Shown: positions 6,851-15,677, counted from the first letter of the stretch. The stretch is DNA of 64,000 bases from Puniceicoccus vermicola (GCF_014230055.1 NZ_JACHVA010000082.1:1-64000); one strand, 5' to 3'. Made by a program: numbers and translations. The notes: generated by a model from the sequence alone, not told the origin.

Positions 6851-7059
6851 GTTTAAGTATATGTATTGTTCTAGGAGATGAATATATGCAAATAAATAAA
6901 TAATTCTCAATTTCTTGGATAGTGGAAAATATATGGGGAGGGGTCTAGTAGGCTTCTAATATACAGGAGGAGGAAGTAATATTTAACGGGTCCTTTCTGG
7001 GCGGAAATAGGTCCACAGGTGATTCGAGCAGGCCGTCGTTTTTGAAAATTTTTCGCTCA

Positions 7060-7067
7060 GGTAAATA
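7060..7067 (+). promoter_or_regulatory. GGTAAATA box, 7 bases before the small terminase start
   Basis: GGTAAATA followed by GGTTTAC and ATG 7075. It is the only signal seen directly before the packaging operon; no purine-rich ribosome site lies in the usual place. Confidence 0.55.
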
Positions 7068-7074
7068 GGTTTAC

Positions 7075-7686
7075 ATGAGTAAACCCCAGAAACTTTCGCA
7101 AAGCCAGATCGCAAGCGCCCTTGGAGTCAGTCGCCAGTATGTCAACAAATTGAAGAAGCAAGGCATGCCTGTTGACAGTGTTGACGCGGCGAAGGCATGG
7201 CGTGATGAAAACTCCCAAAGGGGAACGGGCTTTCGATCCGGGTCCAATACCGATGAAATTTCCATTCCTGAAGACGAATTGGATACTTCGCCTCAAGCCG
7301 CATTGAAACGCGCTGAGGTGGCAGAAGCAAAGATTGGTTGGATTCTGGATTCGGCCATCAAGAAGGGCGACACGGGAAAGATTCAATCCCTTCTGCGTCT
7401 TCACTCCCAAGCAACAGCTTCACTGACAGCGGCAAAAAAGCAATTTCTAGAAATCCAGGAACAGGAATCGCGTCTCATTGGGTTCGAGAAAGTAGCGATA
7501 ATAGCGGAGCAAACCCTTTCAACCCTGATTGTTTTACTTGATGCATTGCCAGACGAATCAGCCGCGTTGATCGCTCCAGACGAACCGGAACCCGTTCGGA
7601 AGGTCATTGCCGATAAGGTCTCGAAGCTCAAAAAGACGATTCGCGCTCAACTGGAAGAAGTGGGGAAGGGGGAACCCGAAGATTAA
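7075..7686 (+). CDS. Terminase small subunit-like DNA-packaging protein (Nu1-type HTH)
   Basis: A 203-residue protein. The N-terminus is a helix-turn-helix (LSQSQIASALGVSRQYVNKL, about 7-26) followed by a short wing with K-A-W-R, the layout of lambda Nu1-like and HTH-bearing small terminases. The rest is long helices (about 78-195) with an acidic end, suited to oligomerisation and contact with the large subunit. It is directly upstream of the large terminase, whose frame begins within its 3' end. It should recognise the packaging site of the phage DNA. Confidence 0.72.
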   Translation: MSKPQKLSQSQIASALGVSRQYVNKLKKQGMPVDSVDAAKAWRDENSQRGTGFRSGSNTDEISIPEDELDTSPQAALKRAEVAEAKIGWILDSAIKKGDTGKIQSLLRLHSQATASLTAAKKQFLEIQEQESRLIGFEKVAIIAEQTLSTLIVLLDALPDESAALIAPDEPEPVRKVIADKVSKLKKTIRAQLEEVGKGEPED

Positions 7687-9535
7687 TCCAGCCGCTTCGA
7701 TCTTTGCGCGATACTTTGAAGAACCAGAAATAATCCAACCTTCGGAATTCGCCGATAAGTATTTGTATCTTGCAGGACCGCAAGAACGCCAACAGGGGAA
7801 GCTCAGTTTAGATTTTTCTCCCTACTTGCGGGGAATGCTGGATCTAGCCGCTGATCCCCAATACCGCGAAACATGGGCTGTATGCGGTTCCCAGATTGGG
7901 AAGACCCTATTTTTGCGCGTTCTGATGGCTTATTATGCCTATTTCTACGGCGGGCCGCAACTAACTGTTTTTCCTACCCTGCAAAATGCGTTGGAATTCT
8001 CCGAGCACCGTTGGCAAACGCTCGTTGAAGCTTCGCCGGTTCTTCGTGAGCTAGTTCCCGAAGCCCGTTCAGATTATAAAAAGCTTTCCCAGATTCTAGG
8101 AAGGGCAAAGATCAATTTTACGGGTGGGGGCTCATCTGCGAATCTCCGTTCCCTTTCAATTCGTTGGCTGTTTCTGGATGAAATAGAAGCTTTTTCAGAT
8201 GGCTTCAGTCTGGAGAAAGAAGGGGAAACCACACCGCTTGAACTAATCCGTGATCGTGTTAAAGCCTTTGGGAACTTCGCGAAGCAGTTCTACGCGAGCA
8301 CCCCAAAAACGGACGATGGCCCAAGTTGGAGGGGTTATTGCCGGGGAACACAGCACCAATATTTTGTTTCTTCTCCCTATGCGCTCGATGAAGAAAAATT
8401 TCTGTTGGAAACTCCAATGGTTAAATGCGATCCCCGCGCAAAGGTCGAAAACGGTTATGATTGGAAGCGGTTGAAGGAAAATAACGCCGTCTGGATTGAA
8501 TGCCCCTATACGAAAAAGCCGATCTATAGCGCCCAAAGAAACGAAATGCTTCACGGTGGGGAATGGAGGCAGACGAATCCTGACGCGGAACCAGATATTC
8601 TTTCTTTGAATATTTCTTCGCTGTATTCGCCGACAGTTTCCCTCAACAGCTACTTCATCAAGTTTTTGAAGGGGCAGGACAGCCCAGCGGCCATGCAAGC
8701 TTTCTGTAACGGGTATGAAGCGCAACCTTTCAGCTTAGACTATAAATCTCAGCGAAAAGAAGAAATCCAGAATTGTATTCTTCCGTATTCGAGGGGTGAA
8801 CACGAAGACGCGAAGTACAGAATTATCACGATAGATGTTCAGAAGGATTGGTTCTATTTCGTCTGCCGTGGCTATGGCCGAAACGGATCTTACCTGTTGG
8901 ATTATGGGAAGCTCTATACCCATGCGGATATAGATGATTTGATAGAAAAGTATCAGCCGATCATGACGGGCATAGACAACAACTATGCTCAACGATCCAA
9001 TGAGATGAACAAATTCGTCTATGATCGAATCTCCAAGGGGCGAAAGATTTGTACGCTCAGGGGTTGGGAGTCGATCAAGTCAGGGAAACCTTTCGAGGAA
9101 AAATATCTGAATCCGTTCGTCGGCACCTCAAAGCAGAAATGGACGAAGAAGATTCTGAATATTTGGATCAACAACGATATTTGGAAATCTGAGGTCCACA
9201 ATGCCAGAAGCGGAAACAGCAACCGTTGGTTTGTGTTTGATGGGGTAGGAGACGATTACGTTGACATGTTGTTTGCTGAGTCTCCGCGTGAGATATTCGA
9301 CAAGAACGGAAAGAAAAAAATCGTTTGGAAGCAGCGTCGAAAACGAAACGAAGCCTTCGACGTGGAGTGCTACAATGCGGCATTAGCCCTTTACTGTGGG
9401 GTTGAGAAGACGATTCAGCGGGAAATTACCTTGGCGAAATCTCAGGAGCCCGAAGAAATTTTAGAATCCGTTCCCGAGCCGGAACCGAAGAAAAAGATCA
9501 CCCTGCCGCCGCTCGTTGGAGCTGGTAAATACTGA
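7607..9535 (+). CDS. Terminase large subunit, lambda gpA type
   Basis: The DNA-packaging motor ATPase and nuclease. Walker A is GSQIGKT near residue 93; Walker B is WLFLDEIEAF near 187-196. The early FADKYLYLAGPQERQQGKLS and the C-terminal IITIDVQKDWFYFVCRGYG strand (nuclease acidic residues) fit the gpA (GpA_ATPase plus GpA_nuclease) family at its usual length of about 600-640. The start is uncertain: the frame opens with TTG at 7607, overlapping the small subunit by 80 bases. A start nearer 7682, after AGGGGGAACCCGAAG, would need a rare ATT codon. It ends in the GGTAAATACTGA box of the next gene. Confidence 0.92.
   Translation: MPIRSRSSKRRFALNWKKWGRGNPKINPAASIFARYFEEPEIIQPSEFADKYLYLAGPQERQQGKLSLDFSPYLRGMLDLAADPQYRETWAVCGSQIGKTLFLRVLMAYYAYFYGGPQLTVFPTLQNALEFSEHRWQTLVEASPVLRELVPEARSDYKKLSQILGRAKINFTGGGSSANLRSLSIRWLFLDEIEAFSDGFSLEKEGETTPLELIRDRVKAFGNFAKQFYASTPKTDDGPSWRGYCRGTQHQYFVSSPYALDEEKFLLETPMVKCDPRAKVENGYDWKRLKENNAVWIECPYTKKPIYSAQRNEMLHGGEWRQTNPDAEPDILSLNISSLYSPTVSLNSYFIKFLKGQDSPAAMQAFCNGYEAQPFSLDYKSQRKEEIQNCILPYSRGEHEDAKYRIITIDVQKDWFYFVCRGYGRNGSYLLDYGKLYTHADIDDLIEKYQPIMTGIDNNYAQRSNEMNKFVYDRISKGRKICTLRGWESIKSGKPFEEKYLNPFVGTSKQKWTKKILNIWINNDIWKSEVHNARSGNSNRWFVFDGVGDDYVDMLFAESPREIFDKNGKKKIVWKQRRKRNEAFDVECYNAALALYCGVEKTIQREITLAKSQEPEEILESVPEPEPKKKITLPPLVGAGKY
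9524..9531 (+). promoter_or_regulatory. GGTAAATA box, 5 bases before the start at 9537
   Basis: It is embedded in the last codons of the large terminase gene and is followed by CTGAC and ATG 9537. It decides the start of the next gene over an in-frame TTG at 9516. Confidence 0.55.
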
Positions 9536-9536
9536 C

Positions 9537-10319
9537 ATGCTCGAATTTGAAAAAATAGATATGTCCCAGTTTAATCGCTATGCGAAGGACTTGGCAGCGC
9601 GTTTGAATGTCGAGATTCCAGACGCAATCAAGGCTGAGGCAGCTTCTGTTTTGAAGGTCGCAGGGGGAATGCAGTTTCGAGAATCCGCAAAACCAAAGCA
9701 GATTCGAACAGATACCCGTTGGCGCGAAATGAAAAGTCTGGAATCCGATGGGCTCAAAATCACGGCTTCGAAGAAGAATGGCAAAATCTGGGGGAGTATG
9801 GACAAGATTAATTGGATCCTTCTTGGTCATCATTCCTTGGAGAAGAATTTTAAATTCTCAAAAGACGGGCACAAAATCGCCAAGAAGGATTGGCAACGAT
9901 TCTGGAAGCTGTGGCAGTCAAGTAGCAAAGATACCCGCGAAAAGATTCGGAAGGCGCTCGGATCAAGGGGGCTTGGTGCAAAGTCGTGGTTTGATCTTGT
10001 CGAGTTGCTGGGATTTGACGCTGAAAGCTTGTCGCCGAAGCAGCGCGGAGTTTCCAAGGCACTAGACGCCAAAACCCGCAAAGGAAGCAATCCCCCGCGA
10101 ATGGGATTCGTCTATGACTCAGGGCAAAACGGAAAATATAAGCTCACCGTTGGAAATACGTCTGTAATTGCCGTGAATCAGAAGGGAAAAAACCATATTC
10201 AGGCAGCTATCAGAAGGCGGGCCGCTGCATTCAGAAACAACGTAAAGAACGATATTTTTAAAGACGCTGATCAGGTCGCGGCGCGTTATCCTGGTATCCG
10301 GTCCCGCTTGTCTCCCTAG
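9537..10319 (+). CDS. Hypothetical phage head-region protein (260 aa)
   Basis: ATG 9537 is chosen because the GGTAAATA box lies 5 bases upstream. The protein is basic, helical at the N-terminus (residues 1-45) and Lys-rich in the middle. Its C-terminal part (about 190-260) has alternating strands and an R-R-R-A-A-A-F helix. It resembles tail or morphogenesis proteins that ride between terminase and portal genes, but no family was recognised. Confidence 0.6.
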   Translation: MLEFEKIDMSQFNRYAKDLAARLNVEIPDAIKAEAASVLKVAGGMQFRESAKPKQIRTDTRWREMKSLESDGLKITASKKNGKIWGSMDKINWILLGHHSLEKNFKFSKDGHKIAKKDWQRFWKLWQSSSKDTREKIRKALGSRGLGAKSWFDLVELLGFDAESLSPKQRGVSKALDAKTRKGSNPPRMGFVYDSGQNGKYKLTVGNTSVIAVNQKGKNHIQAAIRRRAAAFRNNVKNDIFKDADQVAARYPGIRSRLSP

Positions 10320-10320
10320 C

Positions 10321-10328
10321 GGTAAATA
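10321..10328 (+). promoter_or_regulatory. GGTAAATA box, 5 bases before the start at 10334
   Basis: It lies wholly in the 14-base gap after the preceding stop, so it cannot be explained as coding sequence. It is followed by GGGGT and ATG. Confidence 0.6.
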
Positions 10329-10333
10329 GGGGT

Positions 10334-10600
10334 ATGGATATATCCCAAATCGAAGAATTACTAGCGGAGATCGAAGAAGAAATTACGCTCATCAAGCGCA
10401 GGTTCAATATTGCCCATTCGCTGGGGGATTCAAACAGCGCCAAGGGCATTTCAGCTACCTTTTCTGATCAGCAATTTTGGCGTAAGGAGCTTCAGAAGCT
10501 TCGAGCACGAAAACGCTACTATACCCAACTTAAAGCTTTCAGGGAGGGTGCAGGACCAGCGCCGTTTAACCCATCAACCCTTTCAACCAACATCGTATGA
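10334..10600 (+). CDS. Small head-tail joining (gpW-like) candidate
   Basis: An 88-residue helical protein with an acidic first helix (IEELLAEIEEEITLIKRRF) and a second Arg/Lys/Tyr-rich helix (FWRKELQKLRARKRYYTQL). A small helical protein between the large terminase and the portal matches the place of lambda gpW. The sequence match is not strong enough to be sure. Its stop overlaps the portal start by 4 bases (ATGA). Confidence 0.5.
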   Translation: MDISQIEELLAEIEEEITLIKRRFNIAHSLGDSNSAKGISATFSDQQFWRKELQKLRARKRYYTQLKAFREGAGPAPFNPSTLSTNIV

Positions 10601-12039
10601 AGGGGCTAGTTTTAGATCAGTTCGGCAAAACGGCTTCGTTTTCGCGCATCAACCCTGTTCAGCCTTCGTATGACAATGCGTTTAGGGGCGGATATCATCC
10701 ATACACGGATACGGAGCAATTTCCATATAACAACCGAATCAAGGTAATCTCCTATCTTCGCGAGGAAGCAAAGACCAATGCCATCCTGGCAGGTATTATC
10801 AATGCTTGGGTGAATACTGTTGGGGTTCCCGCCTTTAAATCAGTGTCTTCGAGCAAGGAATACAATGAGGAGAAGGAAGAATTTTTGGAATCCAGATTTT
10901 CTAACCTTTGCAAAACCTACGATTTCAGAACCTTTGTTCGCCTAATCTGCAATGAGTATGTTCTGACGGGAGAAGTATTCGTGTATTTCTTGAAGGATGG
11001 GCACGTAAAATTGCTTCCAGCGGAACTTATCGGATCAGACCCGAAAAACGAAGATCCCAACGAAGTAGATGGAATAATCTTTTCTGCGAACGGCTATGTT
11101 GAGGGTTACAGGCTTGGAAAGCGTATCAAAAACAAGATTTCATTCTCGAAAGAAGATTCTCAGGTCATTCCGGCCAACTTCGTGAATCATCTTTGCCGAA
11201 GAACGCGAATCGAACAGGTGCGCGGCGATATACCTATGATGCCCGCGATTCAGGCAATTCAAGACCTTTCGGAAATTACGAAAGCAAAGGTCAAAAGCAT
11301 CAAGATTCAGTCATCCCTTTCCTACGCGATCATCAAGAACAATGCTCAGGAGTATATTGAGATGCTCCAAGCCGCTGTTTCTGAAGGTTCGGTAGATGCC
11401 CAAGATGCTTTGAATTGGACTACAGCGCGTTCCAGCTACTCCAGAAATGCAGTTCAGGACATTGAGCGCGGTTCGATGCTGTATCTTGAGAACGGAGAAG
11501 ACGCCAAACCGCTTTCTACGAACTTCCAATCTGGTGATTTTTCGGCATTCGAACTGATGACCATCAAGCGGATCTGTGGGACTATAGCAGTTCCGCAGCA
11601 AGAAATACTTGGGTATGACCAAAGCAATTATTCTTCTTCCCGCGCTGAAAAACTGAAGTTCGCCGCATTCGTCAAAGAATTCCGCAAGGATGCAGTTCAA
11701 ACGATTCTTCTTCCCCTTCAATCATGGCTGGTTCGTAGGGCAGTATTGTTTGGAGACTTCATTGCCGGACCAGAAGGTGAGGATAATAAGGTAGAATATA
11801 TCTTTCCCGCCTTTGCCACAATCGACGAGAACAAGGCAGTTCAAGCTGCTTCTGAACGATTGGCTGAAGGATTGACTTCGAAATCGCAGGAAATCGCGGC
11901 CATTGGAGGCCAAGCTGATCAGGTTCTTCGGGATCGCATTCAGTATGCCGCGAAACAAGCCCAGTTGATCAAGGAAATGGCAGTGGAATCCGGTCTGACG
12001 GAAGAAGAAATCAGAACCGAGTTGGAGGCGGGTAAATAG
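10597..12039 (+). CDS. Portal protein, lambda gpB-like family
   Basis: A 480-residue portal subunit forming the DNA channel at the capsid vertex. Features seen: NNAWVNTVGVPAF-like early segment (INAWVNTVG), a wing region with VLTGEVFVYFLKDG, and the conserved LCRRTRIEQVRGDIPMMPAI block, corresponding to the R-x-x-Q-x-RGxP signature of lambda-type portals. SNYSSSRAEKLKFA follows near 345. Length and order (terminase, small protein, portal, protease) fit a lambda-like head module. The stop is inside the next GGTAAATAG box. Confidence 0.92.
   Translation: MKGLVLDQFGKTASFSRINPVQPSYDNAFRGGYHPYTDTEQFPYNNRIKVISYLREEAKTNAILAGIINAWVNTVGVPAFKSVSSSKEYNEEKEEFLESRFSNLCKTYDFRTFVRLICNEYVLTGEVFVYFLKDGHVKLLPAELIGSDPKNEDPNEVDGIIFSANGYVEGYRLGKRIKNKISFSKEDSQVIPANFVNHLCRRTRIEQVRGDIPMMPAIQAIQDLSEITKAKVKSIKIQSSLSYAIIKNNAQEYIEMLQAAVSEGSVDAQDALNWTTARSSYSRNAVQDIERGSMLYLENGEDAKPLSTNFQSGDFSAFELMTIKRICGTIAVPQQEILGYDQSNYSSSRAEKLKFAAFVKEFRKDAVQTILLPLQSWLVRRAVLFGDFIAGPEGEDNKVEYIFPAFATIDENKAVQAASERLAEGLTSKSQEIAAIGGQADQVLRDRIQYAAKQAQLIKEMAVESGLTEEEIRTELEAGK
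12031..12038 (+). promoter_or_regulatory. GGTAAATA box, 6 bases before ATG 12045
   Basis: It overlaps the portal stop (TAG 12037-12039). With this box the ATG at 12045 has the common spacing of 6, whereas the GTG at 12039 would touch the box. Confidence 0.55.
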
Positions 12040-12044
12040 TGCAA

Positions 12045-12971
12045 ATGAATAGCTTCAAATTTGAAAAAACGGTCGAAGATACCCGCATCGACAAGGAGAA
12101 CGGTATTTTAAAAGGAGTTACCCTGATGCAGGTTGGCGAAGCCAAAGGGCATGGGGTGAGAATTACCAAGAAAACCTTCGGCAAAGACTGGATTGGAAAA
12201 AGTTACAAATGCTTTATCTCCCATGACGAAATTTCCCGCGATGTGACCGAGTGTATTGGTGTTTGCTACGGGCTTCGGCTCGAAGAAGACGGGACGAAGC
12301 TCCGCGCTGATTTCAAATTCTTAGATTCTTTCAAACTTAACCACAAAGGGGACTATGAAACGCTATTGGAACTTGCTGAAACCGCACCTGAGCTATTGGG
12401 CATTAGCCTTACTACAAAAGGATCTTTACAAGAAGAAGATGGGGAAGACCTTCCTTTCTTTATTCTGGAGGAAATCTACTCCGCTGATTTTGTCGGGCAT
12501 CCGGCAGCGACTACGACCCTTTTCGAAGAAGGCAAAGAAGATGATCCAGAATCTGAAGATAAGCCTTCTTCTGAAGAAAAAGAAGATCCCGAGCCCGATG
12601 AAGCGGAAAAGGAAGTGGAAGTAGAAATTCTTCCCCGAGTAGAAGCCCTTGAAGCGCAAATTGCTGAAATTCTAGAAAAGCTCGATTCCTTGCAATCTGA
12701 GAAGGAAGACGCCGAAACCGCCAAGGAAGAAGCCGAAAAGAAAACCGAGGAACTTACCGAGGAGAACAAAGAACTAGCCGAAGCCGTGAATAAAGCCAAG
12801 AAGCTGGCAGAAATTGGAGGCGATGAAGTGACCTTCGGTGAGAAACCCAGCGGAAAAGAAGGCGAGGATCTTCGAAAGCAGATGAACGCAATTCCTGACT
12901 TTGCCGAACGTTTGAAGTTTTTCCGTGAACACAAAGCGGAACTGAAGAAGTTTGAATCGGGTAGGGGGTAA
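12045..12971 (+). CDS. Prohead protease fused to scaffold-like coiled coil
   Basis: A 308-residue protein in two parts. Residues 1 to about 165 look like a prohead protease domain: KGHGVRITKKTF, then CFISHDEISRDVTECIG with a candidate catalytic His, and EIYSADFVGHPAATTTLF, the serine/PA block of U35-type proteases. From about 170 to 290 it is almost all Glu, Asp, Lys and Ala with heptad-like spacing, a typical scaffold coiled coil. The end FAERLKFFREHKAELKKF may bind capsid. One gene would thus supply both scaffold and maturation protease. Confidence 0.75.
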   Translation: MNSFKFEKTVEDTRIDKENGILKGVTLMQVGEAKGHGVRITKKTFGKDWIGKSYKCFISHDEISRDVTECIGVCYGLRLEEDGTKLRADFKFLDSFKLNHKGDYETLLELAETAPELLGISLTTKGSLQEEDGEDLPFFILEEIYSADFVGHPAATTTLFEEGKEDDPESEDKPSSEEKEDPEPDEAEKEVEVEILPRVEALEAQIAEILEKLDSLQSEKEDAETAKEEAEKKTEELTEENKELAEAVNKAKKLAEIGGDEVTFGEKPSGKEGEDLRKQMNAIPDFAERLKFFREHKAELKKFESGRG

Positions 12972-12974
12972 ATA
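12967..12974 (+). promoter_or_regulatory. GGTAAATA box, 8 bases before the capsid gene start
   Basis: It overlaps the TAA stop of the protease-scaffold gene (12969-12971). It is followed by GTAGCACT and ATG 12983, with no purine-rich ribosome site between. Confidence 0.6.
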
Positions 12975-12982
12975 GTAGCACT

Positions 12983-13807
12983 ATGGCAAATACTTTTTAC
13001 ACTAATACCGAGTTCTTCGATAAAGGCTTATCCGCTTTCGCAGGGGAGATGAGCTTCATTGAAGGATTTTCTACGAAATTTGAAGTTTCTGACATTGCTG
13101 GTTCCAGCGTGTCCGTTCCCCTTATCGACGCAGGTTCTGCCGGAGTCTTTTCCGGTGTGTATCAAAACGATTCTGATACTATGACGGAAATTGATGTTGG
13201 GGTTACCCACGTTTACAAGAAGTTCTCGGTGAACGTAACCGAAGCTTCTACCAACGCCGCTGCTACCCTTGAGAATCTTTACGTTTCCAATATGCGTAGT
13301 TTTGCCGCGAAAGTCTCAGAAACGATCTTGGCTGATGTTGCAAATTACACTGATGCAGTGACGGGGCTTTCTGTTGGATCTTTCGATTTCGACGACGTTA
13401 AGTCCGCAAGTATTGAGTTGGATGATAATGGGGTTCCTATGGCGAACAGGAGCCTTGTTCTCAGCCCTTCGTTCAATACTGCCCTGCTTCCTTCAACCAG
13501 TGATAATCTAAAGCTCACCCCTGAAGACTATGGCTTTGCTTCATACCGCAATGCGTATCTCCCAAGTGGAGTTCACGGGATCGCGACTCACGCGGGATCT
13601 TATGCCTGTGCCGTTGCCCTTCCAAAGAATCCGCTGATTGGTAGTTCTGCATTGATCGACCATGAAGTAATTATTGAACCCACCCTTGGAATTCCGGTTC
13701 AAATGCTTGTTTATGGCGAACCGAACGGCGGAAAAATCAGCGCAGTTTTTGAAGCCCTTGTAGGTGGAAAAGTCGCTCAAGACAAAGGCGTGAAACTTAC
13801 CGCTTAA
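12983..13807 (+). CDS. Major capsid protein
   Basis: A 274-residue protein directly after the protease-scaffold. It is rich in Ser, Ala, Val and Gly with alternating strands, lacks cysteine-rich or catalytic motifs, and has P-x-x-L-I-G-S-S and GIPVQMLVYGEPNGG near the end, as in HK97-fold coats. The length is normal for a small HK97-type capsid without a long delta domain. Identification rests mainly on order and composition. Confidence 0.78.
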   Translation: MANTFYTNTEFFDKGLSAFAGEMSFIEGFSTKFEVSDIAGSSVSVPLIDAGSAGVFSGVYQNDSDTMTEIDVGVTHVYKKFSVNVTEASTNAAATLENLYVSNMRSFAAKVSETILADVANYTDAVTGLSVGSFDFDDVKSASIELDDNGVPMANRSLVLSPSFNTALLPSTSDNLKLTPEDYGFASYRNAYLPSGVHGIATHAGSYACAVALPKNPLIGSSALIDHEVIIEPTLGIPVQMLVYGEPNGGKISAVFEALVGGKVAQDKGVKLTA

Positions 13808-13877
13808 ACCTAACCTTAACTAATCTCATGAAAGATCCTGCCTCGTTCTGGGGTGGGATTTTTCTTCTTGGAAATGG

Positions 13878-13885
13878 GGTAAATA
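13878..13885 (+). promoter_or_regulatory. GGTAAATA box, 5 bases before GTG 13891
   Basis: It lies inside an ORF that opens at ATG 13828. Followed by ACTAC and GTG, it has the standard spacing and marks GTG 13891 as the likely true start. Confidence 0.5.
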
Positions 13886-13890
13886 ACTAC

Positions 13891-14217
13891 GTGAGCTTTC
13901 CTATCTATGCCGCCGATATTCGGAAGGAACAATTTGTTCTGAATCTTTCCTACAAGCCAACTGACGCAATCTTTCGAGGGGAAGAAGTTTCAGTGCGCAT
14001 AGATGAGCCTTCGTTTTCCAAAAAACTTCAAACCTACGGATATGAGGGCATCTCGGAAGAAATTGAATGCATGATCTTTACGACCGGCGTTCGGCCAGAA
14101 AGTAGGGAGGATACCCTAACGATTGGAGGGATCGGGTATGACATTAGCGAAGTCAGCGATGATCCCGGTTCAGGCTGTTACAACCTGACATTGCGCAAAA
14201 GAAGGGCGGTAAAATAG
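13891..14217 (+). CDS. Head-tail connector-like protein
   Basis: A 108-residue strand-rich protein. The start at GTG 13891 is preferred because a GGTAAATA box lies 5 bases upstream. ATG 13828 in the same frame would add 21 residues but has no ribosome site. Its position after the capsid and before a tail-terminator-like gene fits head completion or head-tail joining. The end FTTGVRPESREDTLTIGGIG recalls head-tail adaptor proteins, but the family is not certain. Confidence 0.55.
   Translation: MSFPIYAADIRKEQFVLNLSYKPTDAIFRGEEVSVRIDEPSFSKKLQTYGYEGISEEIECMIFTTGVRPESREDTLTIGGIGYDISEVSDDPGSGCYNLTLRKRRAVK
14208..14216 (+). promoter_or_regulatory. Variant box GGTAAAATA touching GTG 14217
   Basis: It has one extra A compared with the other boxes and no spacer before the GTG start, and it overlaps the preceding TAG stop. 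It is the weakest member of the set. Confidence 0.35.
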
Positions 14218-14735
14218 TGGCTGCATACAATACAGAATTTCTAGCGAAGGTTTTTAACTTTCAGGAAAACTTTGAGAATTCTTTCGCTGACTATTTTGAC
14301 GGGCTAGACGGGCTAAGATGCTTCACAACCTTTGCGGATGAGGAATTGCCGGAAAACTTTCTTGCGGTTCAGTTCGCGTTGGGTGGGGCCAATGGAGGGG
14401 AATCTACGGCGTTGCTGAACTACGACAACGGCCAATTAGAAGAAGATATCTTCAATGGGGAACTTACGGTTCAGATTGTTACGCGCAGAAATGATGCGGA
14501 AGACCTGAATGAAAACCCTTTACCTTCGATCATACGCTTTCATTCGCAATTGCGGGCAAAGGTTATGGCTAGAATGCTTCGCGGCCAGCTTCACGGGGTG
14601 AATCTCCCTTCCTTCTATTCGATTGTGACGCTGAATCATGCGGGGGTTGGCGTATCCATCGAAGAAGACAATTGGGTAGATATCAGCGCGGTCCAATATA
14701 ACCTTCAGTTCCAGATTCGCCAATGGGACGAGTAG
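14217..14735 (+). CDS. Tail terminator/completion-like protein
   Basis: A 172-residue protein starting with GTG that overlaps the previous stop by one base. It has an alpha-beta layout with FNGELTVQIVTRRN and a helix RFHSQLRAKVMARMLRG, ending in strands (YNLQFQIRQWDE). Size, place and fold pattern recall phage tail terminators. Its last 13 bases overlap the next gene. Confidence 0.5.
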   Translation: MAAYNTEFLAKVFNFQENFENSFADYFDGLDGLRCFTTFADEELPENFLAVQFALGGANGGESTALLNYDNGQLEEDIFNGELTVQIVTRRNDAEDLNENPLPSIIRFHSQLRAKVMARMLRGQLHGVNLPSFYSIVTLNHAGVGVSIEEDNWVDISAVQYNLQFQIRQWDE

Positions 14736-15298
14736 GTTTCCAGAATTACAGCCGATCCCGTCAAATTCCGGGGACTTGGCGCACAGAACAGATTCTGAAT
14801 GACACAGTGTATTTTGTTGAATCTGAGGAGATTCGAAGGGGCATTGAAGATTTCTTTGTTCTTCTCGAAAAGCTGAAGGTTGACGGAAAATATTTCATGC
14901 CTTTACCCCTTTGGTTTGAGTTTGAAGGCCGAAAGCTAACAGTTTGGGGAGGATTTAAAACAGACTATGCGTCTATACCCCGTGGTTTGTGGTTCCTTCT
15001 AGCGCCAAGGCAGATTCGTAGGGCGGCAATTCTCCATGATGCGGGATATCGAATACTGGGATTTTTGCGTGATCAAAAAATAATCACAAATAGGCAGTTT
15101 TCTATTTTTCGCGAAACCTTCGATGATCTTTTCTTCGAGGCAATGGGCCATGTGGACCCATCGATTTCGGCCTTTAAACGTTGTGCCGCCTTTCGCTCCG
15201 TTCGGGCCTTCGGTTGGATGCGAGGCGCGGGACTGAATGACGCAACGATTATCCAGAATAATTTTCCGGTAGTGGATCGTATAATTTCTCCGTTCTGA
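14723..15298 (+). CDS. DUF1353 family protein
   Basis: A 191-residue protein with the DUF1353 signature: WGGFKTDYASIPRGLWFLL, RRAAILHDAGYR, and a later FDDLFFEAMG followed by the SVRAFGWMRG helix. The conserved Asp (KTDYAS) and His-Asp (LHD) pair could bind metal. DUF1353 proteins occur in phage and plasmid genomes with unknown role, sometimes near lysis or tail genes. Here it interrupts the head-tail gene run and overlaps the preceding gene by 13 bases. Confidence 0.78.
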   Translation: MGRVGFQNYSRSRQIPGTWRTEQILNDTVYFVESEEIRRGIEDFFVLLEKLKVDGKYFMPLPLWFEFEGRKLTVWGGFKTDYASIPRGLWFLLAPRQIRRAAILHDAGYRILGFLRDQKIITNRQFSIFRETFDDLFFEAMGHVDPSISAFKRCAAFRSVRAFGWMRGAGLNDATIIQNNFPVVDRIISPF

Positions 15299-15316
15299 AA
15301 GTCTATTCAGTGGCGG

Positions 15317-15324
15317 GGTAAATA
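15317..15324 (+). promoter_or_regulatory. GGTAAATA box, 8 bases before the start at 15333
   Basis: It lies in a 34-base non-coding gap. It is followed by AGGGTATT and ATG. Part of the gap (AGGG) could also act as a weak ribosome site. Confidence 0.55.
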
Positions 15325-15332
15325 AGGGTATT

Positions 15333-15677
15333 ATGACCTATAATCCCGAAAGCGCTATCGTCCATACATCTCCCTTGGTTGTGGATACTGATTCCTACGT
15401 TGTAACTGATTTCTCCTACGACCTTGGGGCTCAAGTTATCCCCATTAAAGATTCTACAGATAAGGTTACTTCCTATTATATTGATGAAACCAACGAAAAC
15501 GCTGGTTCCATCACGATTGAACTGAAAGACGGTGAAACCGGAATTTTCGCGATAGGCGACGAATTTACCTATGAATCGAAAGATTGGATTGTAGCTGGCC
15601 ACGGCCAATCAAGAAGCCGAGGTTCCCAAGCTACTGCTACCTACACAATCAACGAAAAAATCTACAGTGCTTCATAG
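15333..15677 (+). CDS. Probable small tail-tube-type structural protein
   Basis: A 114-residue, acidic, strand-rich protein with many Thr, Ser, Tyr and Asp and no Cys. It lies just upstream of a chaperone-like gene and the tape measure, where the major tail protein usually sits. It is shorter than most tail-tube subunits (130-250), so the assignment rests on position and strand pattern only. Confidence 0.5.
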   Translation: MTYNPESAIVHTSPLVVDTDSYVVTDFSYDLGAQVIPIKDSTDKVTSYYIDETNENAGSITIELKDGETGIFAIGDEFTYESKDWIVAGHGQSRSRGSQATATYTINEKIYSAS

